A stretch of 19,648 nucleotides of DNA from Alkalibacter sp964582705 (GTDB taxonomy: Bacteria > Bacillota > Clostridia > Eubacteriales > Alkalibacteraceae): the NCBI GenBank assembly GCA_964582705.1, contig CAZOTE010000037.1, forward strand, positions 1 through 19,648, written 5' to 3'. The notes beneath the pieces are model-generated. The model made no database searches and was not told the origin of the DNA. It worked only from the letters and a program-made list of their open reading frames with translations. Positions 7,985 to 15,533 of the stretch are shown one piece after another. The position numbers and the translations under genes are program-made. Numbering within the stretch: the first letter of the stretch is position 1; every line of letters starts with the position of its first letter.

Positions 7985-8797
7985 ATGAAAGTTGAAGTGC
8001 TGTGTGTCACGATGCATCAAAAGGGATTGGATAAATATGAAGAAATGAACATCCAATCGGATGTGGTCTTTGCCAATCAAGCTGATAGACACAGCTACGA
8101 GGAAGCTATGATTGATGGCAATAGGGTGAAAATGATAACGACTCCTTATAGAGGTGTAGGAAACAACAGGAATATGGCCATATTGCACGCTACAGGAGAT
8201 ATATTGATGTTTGCAGATGATGACGTGATTTATTCGGATGGTTACGCAAAAGGAGTGATAGAGGCATTTGAAAGCGTTCCTGACGCTGATATGATGGTAT
8301 TTCATTGCACGACAAATTCCGACAGAGGAATGCCTGACATAGATGCAGTAAAAAGAGTTAGAATCTGGAATTCAATGAGATATGGAACATTTTGCTTTGT
8401 GATAAAAAAAGAGAGTCTTTTAAAAAACAACCTAAACTTCACCCAGCTCTTCGGCGGAGGATCCAGGTATTGTGCCGGAGAGGATAACCTTTTCATGAGG
8501 GACGCCCTTAAAAGAGGATTAAAAGTGTATGCACATCCCTTTACCATAGCATTTGTTAAACAGGACGAATCTACTTGGTTTAAGGGCTACGACGAAAAGT
8601 TTTTTTTCGACAACGGAGCTTGGCTTAATGCAACATTCCCTGTGCTAAAGCATCTTTTGGTATGGTATTTTGTATTGAACTTTTCCAAGAGGACTGATCT
8701 TGGGAGAAACAAAATATTAAAGCTTCAATATGCAGGCATCGAAGCATTCGAAAAGGGGATTAGCTACAAGGAGTGGGCTGAAGATAACAAAATCTAG
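7985..8797 (+). CDS. glycosyltransferase family 2 (divergent)
   Basis: This 270-residue protein starts with KVEVLCVTMHQKG, a divergent version of the GT2 first strand. It has the RGVGNNRNMAI segment and the metal-binding motif ADDDV (77-81), which marks a GT-A fold. GEDNLFMRDALKRG matches the acceptor-side acidic motif (the ED position of GT2 enzymes). AAGGAGAG lies about 6 bases before the ATG. It is flanked by the acyltransferase-like gene and the polymerase, so it very probably adds a sugar to the repeat unit. Donor sugar unknown. Confidence 0.82.
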   Translation: MKVEVLCVTMHQKGLDKYEEMNIQSDVVFANQADRHSYEEAMIDGNRVKMITTPYRGVGNNRNMAILHATGDILMFADDDVIYSDGYAKGVIEAFESVPDADMMVFHCTTNSDRGMPDIDAVKRVRIWNSMRYGTFCFVIKKESLLKNNLNFTQLFGGGSRYCAGEDNLFMRDALKRGLKVYAHPFTIAFVKQDESTWFKGYDEKFFFDNGAWLNATFPVLKHLLVWYFVLNFSKRTDLGRNKILKLQYAGIEAFEKGISYKEWAEDNKI

Positions 8798-8813
8798 ATG
8801 ACGGAGAATAGCC

Positions 8814-10145
8814 ATGATAAAAAGCGATAAAGGGAAAATAGTCTATATCTTAATACTTGCACTGTTAAATGTCGCGTTGCTGTCAGTAGGACACGCAGTA
8901 GGGTCTTCCCTTTTATTGCTCTTGGCCATTATGTGGTTTGTGATGCTTGCCGTAGCTGCACCTAGGGAATACTACATGCCTATAATGATATTTTATCTCC
9001 CTTGGACAGCGCTTCTTAAACTGTCTCCCGGCATGAGCTCGGTCCACTCGCTGGTTACTCTTTTAGTATTGTTGATAGTGGGAGCCAGATGGTTAAAGAA
9101 AAACCCTGATATATCGGGAGGATATTTCGCCATTGTTATCATATTTGCAGCATATACTCTTATCGTAAAGTTTCTTAACAGGCTGCCCTTGGAGCCTCAA
9201 TACATTTTTTTTATGGCGATGATGCTTTTTATACCTATTTATCTTGTGGAATACAAGGAGAAAGTACGTTTTGATGTAAGCGTGCTCTTTTTGGCCTTTG
9301 GAAACTTGGCGGCTTGTATTTCAGCACTTATACTAATAGATAATTCCAACATAAAACCATTTATAGTCATTAATAACGAGATGTCCGTAGGCATCAGGTT
9401 TAGCGCATTTTATTCAGATCCCAATTACTTTTCTGCTCAGATGCTGGTTGCGATTTCAGGGCTTATGATTATACTGACTAAGACAAAAAATAAGAAGAAT
9501 ATAATACCTGCAGTGATACTGATAATAGCCTTGATATACTATGCCATGCAGTCAGTTTCAAAGGCATTCATGCTCTCGGCTTTTGTGGTTTTATCTCTTT
9601 GGTTGTTTAATCTCATGACGGGTAAGAGATCCGTTTCATTTAAAGTATATCTAATGGTAGCCATAATGGGAGTGGTGTTTTTTGTTTTAAGTCAAGACTT
9701 GTTCATGCAGCAGCTGGAGTTTTACCTTTTGAGATTTGGGCGAGTGGAGGACGCATCATCTCTAACCACTGGACGTGTAGGCTTGTGGGGCGTGTACCTC
9801 AACTATCTCATGTCAAATACTGACAAGCTGTTATTTGGAATTGGTCTCTCGGAAGACCAGCTGAGAAGCATTTTGAATACCAATAATGCCCATATGACCC
9901 TAATAGAGATGCTTTACCAAATCGGGCTGTTTGGCGTGATCTTAATGGGGATTTGGTGGAAAAGCCTATTCAAAGGTTTCATGGATGACAGAAAACTTGT
10001 TTATTCGGACTGGATGAATATGGGGATTTTAGCAATTGCGATAGTTATGCCTTGGTTTGGACTTGACGTTTTATACTTTAGAGAGTTTTTCTATTTTCCG
10101 GCGATATTGCTTTTGATGAAAAAGTATTTGGTTGAAAACGCATAG
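8814..10145 (+). CDS. Wzy-type polysaccharide polymerase (O-antigen ligase/polymerase family)
   Basis: This 443-residue protein is almost entirely membrane helices (about 11-12), as expected of Wzy polymerases that join lipid-linked repeat units on the outer face of the membrane. The Wzy/WaaL-type features are a central RFSAFYSDPNYFS loop, the GRVGLWGVYLNYL segment leading into GIGLS, and the NNAHMTLIEMLYQIG motif, whose histidine lies at the position typical of the family. GGAG is placed about 7 bases before the ATG. Poor sequence conservation is normal in the family, so the call relies on topology, these motifs and its place in a complete Wzx/Wzy locus. Confidence 0.85.
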   Translation: MIKSDKGKIVYILILALLNVALLSVGHAVGSSLLLLLAIMWFVMLAVAAPREYYMPIMIFYLPWTALLKLSPGMSSVHSLVTLLVLLIVGARWLKKNPDISGGYFAIVIIFAAYTLIVKFLNRLPLEPQYIFFMAMMLFIPIYLVEYKEKVRFDVSVLFLAFGNLAACISALILIDNSNIKPFIVINNEMSVGIRFSAFYSDPNYFSAQMLVAISGLMIILTKTKNKKNIIPAVILIIALIYYAMQSVSKAFMLSAFVVLSLWLFNLMTGKRSVSFKVYLMVAIMGVVFFVLSQDLFMQQLEFYLLRFGRVEDASSLTTGRVGLWGVYLNYLMSNTDKLLFGIGLSEDQLRSILNTNNAHMTLIEMLYQIGLFGVILMGIWWKSLFKGFMDDRKLVYSDWMNMGILAIAIVMPWFGLDVLYFREFFYFPAILLLMKKYLVENA

Positions 10146-10163
10146 AATGGAATGAGATAAGGG

Positions 10164-11330
10164 ATGGACAGAGTAAAAATAAAGCAGGGATTAAAAAAAA
10201 TAAAAAGAGAATATCTGTTGAAGGATATAAACACCGGTGGTTTTCAAACTGAAAGGAAGCTTCTCGTTATCGAATCGGATGATTGGGGCAGCATTAGAAT
10301 GCCGTCTAGAGAGATATATGAAAAACTGGTTTCCATTGGGGATCCGGTGGATAAAGATCCTTTTACAAAATTTGATTCTCTAGAAAGTGAAGAAGACGTT
10401 AAAGCGCTGGTAGAGGTATTGGGAAATTTCAGGGATAAAAACGGTAGAAACCCTGTATTTACTGCAAATTTCGCCGTTGCAAATCCGAACTTCAGGAAGA
10501 TAGAAGAAGAAAAATTTGAAAGTTACTACTACGAGCCCTTTACAAAAACTTATGAGAGATATCCGTACCATAAAGGTTCTTTTGTCGAATTGAATAAAGC
10601 GGTTCGCGAAGGAGTGATTTTTCCTCAGTTTCACTGCAGGGAACACTTAAACGTACCTAGGTGGATGAGAGACTTGAAATCCGGTAAAAATGAAGTCAGA
10701 ATAGCCTTTGACTATAATATGATAAGCACTGCCAGCTCCTTTGATAAGGACAACAAGTTTGCCTACATGGATTCCTTTAATTTATCAAATAGTGAGGATG
10801 CGTCATATATGTCCAGTGTTTTAAAGGAGGGCTTGGAAATTTTTGAAGATATATTCGGGTTTAAATCAAAATCCTTTATAGCCTCTTGCTACGTGTGGAA
10901 TGATGATCTGGAAGAGGAGCTGTATAAGCTTGGTATAGAGTTCATCCAGGGAGGAAGGGTTCAGCTGGTACCAAGACCGGAAAAAGATGGTTCTTTTTAT
11001 GATGAAAGAAGACATTATATCGGGCAAAAAAATAAAAGAGATCAGATATACCTCGTGAGAAATTGCGACTTTGAGCCGACGTGGAATCCGGATTACGACT
11101 GGGTGGAAAGGTGTATTGAGGAAATCGAGCATGCATTCAAGTATAAAAAGCCTGCTACTGTAAGCACCCACAGACTCAACTACATAGGGTTTATACATGA
11201 AAAAAACAGAGAGAAAAACCTGGAGCTGCTGGGGGATCTGTTTGAAAAAGTTTTGGAGAAATGGCCGGATATAGAATTCTTGACAACTGTGGAGCTTGGA
11301 GATTTGATTAAAATCAACGGAAACAACTAG
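10164..11330 (+). CDS. polysaccharide deacetylase-like protein with CE4 metal triad
   Basis: This 388-residue protein has no signal peptide and reads like an intracellular CE4/NodB relative. It has VIESDDWGS (D39, D40), FTANF, and HCREH with the canonical H-x3-H spacing (H157, H161). VSTHRLNYIGF lies near the C-terminus, in the place of the last conserved histidine motif. So, unlike the other deacetylase-like gene at 6015, the expected Asp-His-His metal triad is complete. Active CE4 enzymes remove N- or O-acetyl groups from sugars. Being cytoplasmic, it may act on a nucleotide sugar or lipid-linked intermediate rather than finished polymer. At ~390 residues it is longer than a minimal NodB domain. 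Confidence 0.7.
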   Translation: MDRVKIKQGLKKIKREYLLKDINTGGFQTERKLLVIESDDWGSIRMPSREIYEKLVSIGDPVDKDPFTKFDSLESEEDVKALVEVLGNFRDKNGRNPVFTANFAVANPNFRKIEEEKFESYYYEPFTKTYERYPYHKGSFVELNKAVREGVIFPQFHCREHLNVPRWMRDLKSGKNEVRIAFDYNMISTASSFDKDNKFAYMDSFNLSNSEDASYMSSVLKEGLEIFEDIFGFKSKSFIASCYVWNDDLEEELYKLGIEFIQGGRVQLVPRPEKDGSFYDERRHYIGQKNKRDQIYLVRNCDFEPTWNPDYDWVERCIEEIEHAFKYKKPATVSTHRLNYIGFIHEKNREKNLELLGDLFEKVLEKWPDIEFLTTVELGDLIKINGNN

Positions 11331-11348
11331 AAAACGGAGCGGATGATA

Positions 11349-12161
11349 ATGAAAAAACTCGATATAGATAAACTGCATCATATACTCTTGGAAGCCTTAA
11401 ATGAAGTTCACCGAATATGCTTAAAGCACGATATTAAATATTATATGGTGGGTGGGTCGCTGATAGGAGCTGTCAGGCATAAGGGATTTGTCCCTTGGGA
11501 TGCAGACATCGATTTAGCCATGATGAGATCAGACTATGATAAATTCCTGTCTGTGTGCGAGTGCGAATTGAGCGACAAGTATTTTTTGCAAAATTACCAT
11601 ACTGACGTTGATTTCAGCCCTCCCATCAGCAGACTGTGCATTCAGGGCACTTATGTCTGCGAGTATTTTTTCAGGCATCTTAAATTTAACAAAGGAGCTT
11701 ACTTAGATATTTTTTCCCTTGACGACATACCAAATGACTTGAATTTGAGAAAAAAGCAAAAGAAACGTTTGGAGCTGATAGACAAGCTGATGATTTATAA
11801 GCTTTGTATCGTATATGACAAGGGAATCTTAAGCAGCAAGCTTATCGCAAAAAAAGTGATACAATTATTTATGATTCCTCTCTCCCTTTCCTTCCTTCAA
11901 AGAAACAGGGAAAAGGAGATGACGAAATATAATATTGATGGGGATGCAGAATATGTTTGCCAAACGGCAATCAAATACGGTTACGATAGGGGCACTCATC
12001 TTCGCAGCACCTTTGGAGACCCTGTGCTGATGGAATTTGAAGGAAAAAAATATTATGTGCCTCGTGACTGGGACAGTTATCTAAAAACAACTTTCGGAGA
12101 CTACATGAAGCTGCCTCCCGTTGAGGAGAGAAAACCGATTTATGACGTCTACGAACTTTAA
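11349..12161 (+). CDS. LicD-family phosphotransferase
   Basis: This 270-residue protein has the nucleotidyltransferase-fold core of the LicD family: YMVGGSLIGAVRHKGFVPWD with GGS at 35-37 and the metal-binding aspartates D51 and D53 (DADID). LicD enzymes transfer phosphocholine or related phospho-alcohols, or sugar phosphates, to surface glycans. No choline uptake or activation genes (licA, licB, licC) are in the window, so the donor is open. The second ATG (11349) is preferred, since GGAG lies 9 bases before it but only 3 before the ATG at 11343. The C-terminal YYVPRDWDSYLKTTFGDYM is also typical of the family. Confidence 0.85.
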   Translation: MKKLDIDKLHHILLEALNEVHRICLKHDIKYYMVGGSLIGAVRHKGFVPWDADIDLAMMRSDYDKFLSVCECELSDKYFLQNYHTDVDFSPPISRLCIQGTYVCEYFFRHLKFNKGAYLDIFSLDDIPNDLNLRKKQKKRLELIDKLMIYKLCIVYDKGILSSKLIAKKVIQLFMIPLSLSFLQRNREKEMTKYNIDGDAEYVCQTAIKYGYDRGTHLRSTFGDPVLMEFEGKKYYVPRDWDSYLKTTFGDYMKLPPVEERKPIYDVYEL

Positions 12162-12176
12162 AAGGGGTTGGAGGTA

Positions 12177-13685
12177 TTGAGGACAAAAAGGTTCATATAC
12201 AATTCAGTTACCTTTGCGACCCTCCAGGTGTTTACGATTGCCGGGGGACTGATACTAACGAGGATGTTTCTTACCACTTACGGCTCCGAATTAAATGGTT
12301 TGGTAACATCCATCATACAGTTCGTAGCGTACTTTAGCTATGTTGAGGCAGGATTGGGAACGGCTTTGATTTATGCTCTCTACAAGCCATTGGCAAAGGG
12401 ATGCATAAGAGAGGTAGACGGAATAGTCACATTGGCCAGAAGGTCCTACTTGAAGGCCAGCGGGGTTTACTTTGCCTTGGTCGTAGGGCTCTCGTTTATA
12501 TATCCTTTTATAGTAAGTAGCGAGAGCACGGATTTGTTAACTATTTCTCTGCTTGTAATTGTCATTGGAGCCTTCGGTGCATTGGAATTTTTCACCATGG
12601 CAAAGTACCGCGTTCTTTTAGTGGCTGATCAAAAGGAATATGTAATATCCATAGTGCTGTCCATTGCATACATCGTGAACTTTGCCTTGACGGCATACAT
12701 GATATCCATAGAAGCTTACGTGGTGTGGGTAAGAACGGTTCCCTTGGTGTCGTTTATCCTAAGGGCCGTGATTCTTCTTGCATATGTAAAGAGGAACTAC
12801 CCTTATATTACATATAAAGAGCCGGCAGACAGCAAGTATCTGAAGCGCAGATGGGACGCACTGATAATGCAGCTAAGCGTCAGCATAAATACTTCCGTGC
12901 CGGTAGTGCTGATTTCGATCTTTGCATCTCTGAAAATTGCAAGCGTCTTTGCAATATATAATCTGGTATTTTCAGGACTTATAGCCATAACATCCATATT
13001 TACAGCTGGAGTTTCTGCTTCATTTGGAAATATTGTGGCAAACAAGGAAATGGAAAAGTTAAAGAGGGTGCAGACCCAGTTCGAATTTTTTATTTTTGCC
13101 ATCACTGCTTTTTTATATGCCTGCGCTTTAATTCTTATAGACTCGTTTGTAGAGCTGTATACGCAGGGAGTCACAGACATCGATTATGCAAGCAATGTCT
13201 ACGGATATCTGTTTGTTACCTGGGGAGTATTGTTCAACGTTAGGATTCCATACACGGCGCTTATAAACTCGTCGGGGCTTTACAGGGAGACGAGAAGGGT
13301 GAATATTTGGCAGATAGCATTGATAATTTCAACAGGAGCTGTTTTAGTTCAGTTTTGGGAAATGACAGGGGTTCTTTTGGCCATGATAATATCTGCATCT
13401 TACTGGGTTTATGGTCTTATAGATGTAGTAAAAAAAGAAGTACTGGATACAGCCCCGAAAACTACATATATTAGAGTCGTAAGAATGTTTGCAGTGATAG
13501 CTGTCTCTATACTGCCATTTAGGCTTGGCATGACTATAGACCCGTCAACATATGCAGGGTGGGTGCGTGATGCTTTTATAGTAGCCGCTTGGTGTGGTAT
13601 TGTTACCCTGGTGATAAGCTTTGTCTTTGACAGAAAGGTTATGCTCGAAATCCTTGTTAGAATCAAGGAACTGATAGGGCGATAA
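12177..13685 (+). CDS. Wzx-type polysaccharide flippase (MATE/MOP superfamily)
   Basis: This 502-residue protein has about 12-14 membrane helices and is a lipid-linked oligosaccharide flippase that moves finished repeat units across the membrane. The N-terminal run RTKRFIYNSVTF, then LTRMFLTTYGSELNGLVTSI and SYVEAGLGTALIYALYKPLA, is characteristic of Gram-positive Wzx-like proteins. The probable start is TTG at 12177, with AAGGGG nine bases upstream; an upstream TTG at 12168 is in frame but has no spacing. It closes the main operon. The stop is followed by 96 bases before the next gene, with a new -10 element. Confidence 0.87.
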   Translation: MRTKRFIYNSVTFATLQVFTIAGGLILTRMFLTTYGSELNGLVTSIIQFVAYFSYVEAGLGTALIYALYKPLAKGCIREVDGIVTLARRSYLKASGVYFALVVGLSFIYPFIVSSESTDLLTISLLVIVIGAFGALEFFTMAKYRVLLVADQKEYVISIVLSIAYIVNFALTAYMISIEAYVVWVRTVPLVSFILRAVILLAYVKRNYPYITYKEPADSKYLKRRWDALIMQLSVSINTSVPVVLISIFASLKIASVFAIYNLVFSGLIAITSIFTAGVSASFGNIVANKEMEKLKRVQTQFEFFIFAITAFLYACALILIDSFVELYTQGVTDIDYASNVYGYLFVTWGVLFNVRIPYTALINSSGLYRETRRVNIWQIALIISTGAVLVQFWEMTGVLLAMIISASYWVYGLIDVVKKEVLDTAPKTTYIRVVRMFAVIAVSILPFRLGMTIDPSTYAGWVRDAFIVAAWCGIVTLVISFVFDRKVMLEILVRIKELIGR

Positions 13686-13734
13686 AGTTTTATCCATGGC
13701 AAGCGGTATATGTTTTGAATAACTCTTTGAGAGG

Positions 13735-13740
13735 TATAAT
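13735..13740 (+). promoter_or_regulatory. -10 element of a probable promoter for the wzz-like and BY-kinase genes
   Basis: A perfect TATAAT lies 42 bases before the TTG start at 13782. The best -35 with normal spacing is only TTTTGA (13713-13718, 16 bases), so this is a candidate promoter with a weak -35. It suggests the chain-length pair can be transcribed apart from the main operon. Confidence 0.4.
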
Positions 13741-13781
13741 TAAATTAAAGATGGTTTTGTTAACAGGAAGGGTGATCAGCT

Positions 13782-14480
13782 TTGAGTATAAGAAGATTGA
13801 TAGGAGTTCTAAAAAGCAAGTGGTGGGTCATGGCTTTTGCCTTTTTAATAGGAGGGGTTTTGGCCGGTCTGATAATTTCGTATACTCCTCCAACATATAA
13901 AGCTGAAGTAACCCTTTATTCAATGGATCTAGAAAGAATAAGAGAAGAAGGGCAAACATTGGAGTTTTACGACATTCAGCTTAGTCGGGAGGTATTAAAC
14001 CAGTTTAGGGAGGTAATCCACAGCAGAAGGGTTATCTCAGCTGTAATAGATGAGCTAGGGCAGTACAATCTGACGGAAAAAGAAATACTCGAAAAAACTG
14101 CCATATCAAGCAGCATAGATTCAAATATATTCTATATCAACGCAAAGGACAAAGATCCTGAAAAGGCTGCTATTGTAGCAAATTCCATGGCTAGGACTTT
14201 TTCGACGGTTATCAGAAGCATTATAAATACAGAAAACGTCGGAATACTTGATGAGGCAATAGTACCTATCGAACCGGAAAGAAATTATGGGGTGGCATTT
14301 ATGATCCTGGGCATGATAGCAGGCTCGGTATTGTCATTTAGCGCATTGTACGTAATGGAATATTTTAATCCAAAAGTATACTTTGAAGAAGATCTAGTGG
14401 AAGGTTTGGGTTTTAGAGTGATGGGAACTATACCAAGGCACAATACTGATGAAGGGGATTTTGGATATGGGGGGAAATAA
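13782..14480 (+). CDS. Wzz/YwqC-like polysaccharide chain-length regulator and kinase activator
   Basis: This 232-residue protein has two membrane helices (about residues 16-35 and 170-198) bracketing an extracytoplasmic domain, with a cytoplasmic C-terminal tail, as in the Gram-positive Wzz-type adaptors (CapA, CpsC, YwqC). The proline-containing IVPIEPERNYG segment just before the second helix is the usual signature. These proteins set chain length and activate a partner BY-kinase. The start is TTG with AGGAAGGGTGA about 6 bases upstream. It overlaps the kinase gene by 14 bases, so the two are probably translationally coupled and form a complex. Confidence 0.85.
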   Translation: MSIRRLIGVLKSKWWVMAFAFLIGGVLAGLIISYTPPTYKAEVTLYSMDLERIREEGQTLEFYDIQLSREVLNQFREVIHSRRVISAVIDELGQYNLTEKEILEKTAISSSIDSNIFYINAKDKDPEKAAIVANSMARTFSTVIRSIINTENVGILDEAIVPIEPERNYGVAFMILGMIAGSVLSFSALYVMEYFNPKVYFEEDLVEGLGFRVMGTIPRHNTDEGDFGYGGK

Positions 14481-15189
14481 AGCACTTAGCTCACATAAAA
14501 TGAATAGGGCAGTAACTAGTGCATACGAGGTGCTAGCGGTAAATTTAAAGCTTGCCAAGGAAGAAGATAGCAGAAAGACCACCAGCTACGTCATGACAAG
14601 CTGCAGCCGGGCAGAGGGAAAAACGAGCATAGCTTACGGGTTGGCTAAGACTATGGCATCTTCAGGCTTTAAGACTCTTCTTGTGGATGGGGACATGAGA
14701 AAGCCTTTAGCTGCGAAAAAAATAAAGAACAAGGGAAAGATGGGCCTTAGTGATATTTTGTTGGGCAAATGCTCTATGGAAGATGCCTTGCTTGAGACAG
14801 ATACGGATAATCTTCATTATATTTCATCGGGCTGTGACAATAAAAATCCCATAGCTCTTCTTATGGGAAACAGGTTTTCGCGGTTTGTCGATGAGACGGA
14901 GAGGGTCTATAATATAGTCATATTTGATTCTCCTGCAATAGAAGACTACTTTGATGCGGCAATAATCGCCTCAAACGTGGATTCGACCATTCTGGTTGTA
15001 AAAAAAGCCAAGACGTCACTTAAAAGCCTTGAGGATGTAAAGGACAAACTTGAAAAGATAGGTGCCCACATCGCAGGCGTTGTAATAAACAGTGGCGGAA
15101 AGAGCAAGAGAACCCTAAATTTAAGGGATTATGAGAAAGGTTTCGTCTCAGGCAACATGATATCCGATGAAGGTAAATGTGGACGATGA
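14467..15189 (+). CDS. BY-kinase-like protein (CpsD/YwqD family) without a tyrosine cluster
   Basis: This 240-residue P-loop protein is related to bacterial tyrosine kinases of polysaccharide loci. It has Walker A (SRAEGKTS, 47-54), Walker A' (LLVDGDMRKP, 71-80) and Walker B (VIFDSP, D154). The C-terminus of active BY-kinases normally holds several clustered tyrosines that are autophosphorylated. Here the last ~30 residues contain a single tyrosine (in RDYEKGF), so cyclic autophosphorylation in the usual manner is doubtful. The ATG at 14467 has AAGGGGA eight bases upstream; an ATG at 14449 gives six more residues but lacks a site. No PHP-type phosphatase gene of the usual partner family is in the window. 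Confidence 0.85.
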   Translation: MGGNKALSSHKMNRAVTSAYEVLAVNLKLAKEEDSRKTTSYVMTSCSRAEGKTSIAYGLAKTMASSGFKTLLVDGDMRKPLAAKKIKNKGKMGLSDILLGKCSMEDALLETDTDNLHYISSGCDNKNPIALLMGNRFSRFVDETERVYNIVIFDSPAIEDYFDAAIIASNVDSTILVVKKAKTSLKSLEDVKDKLEKIGAHIAGVVINSGGKSKRTLNLRDYEKGFVSGNMISDEGKCGR

Positions 15190-15264
15190 ATCAAAAAACA
15201 TAAAATGTAAATAATGGGCATGCAAACTTAGTTCGAAGCTATAAATTCAGATAAAAATTTAATA

Positions 15265-15293
15265 TTGACATGGGAAAACAGCTGTGATAACAT
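15265..15293 (+). promoter_or_regulatory. strong sigma-A promoter upstream of the c-di-GMP riboswitch
   Basis: A consensus TTGACA (15265-15270) is separated by 17 bases from TAACAT (15288-15293), with TGA directly before the -10 as an extended -10. Transcription should start near 15300, giving a leader of about 235 nt before the ATG at 15534. This leader accounts for most of the 344-base gap after 15189. Confidence 0.7.
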
Positions 15294-15398
15294 CATGAAA
15301 AATAAAGGTTTTAGAGATATTGGACCTTTTAGTAAGCGACAGTTTGTCTGAGCGAAGTATTTCCAGTTAATTTAAAACAAATTAAACTTCAAATGATA

Positions 15399-15464
15399 AT
15401 GGCAAACCTTCCGAAAGAAAGGGGCGCAAAGCTATAGGGCCTGTAAAATGGCAGCCAGCTACCA
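15399..15464 (+). ncRNA. class I c-di-GMP riboswitch (GEMM-I)
   Basis: The conserved core of the GEMM-I aptamer is readable in order: GGCAAACC (15401-15408), a GAAA tetraloop hairpin (CCUU...AAGG), GGCGCAAAGC, a short stem region GGGCCU...GGC, and GCAGCCAGCUACC at the 3' side. UGG (15400-15402) and CCA (15462-15464) can close the outer stem. The aptamer lies about 100 nt after the predicted transcription start and 70 nt before the ATG of the beta-helix gene. A run of seven T (15472-15478) follows GGGG directly, which suggests a terminator-type expression platform, but I could not draw a strong terminator hairpin. Whether c-di-GMP turns the gene on or off is therefore unresolved. Confidence 0.85.
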
Positions 15465-15533
15465 AAAGGGGTTTTTTTGTTTGGAATCCATCAGGCACTC
15501 TGTTGAAAAAAGAAAGTAGAGGGAAACAAAGCA

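Noticed and set aside
13715..13900. Open frame overlapping the start of the Wzz-like gene
   Set aside because: It overlaps the real gene in another frame, covers the predicted -10 element, and lacks a ribosome binding site.
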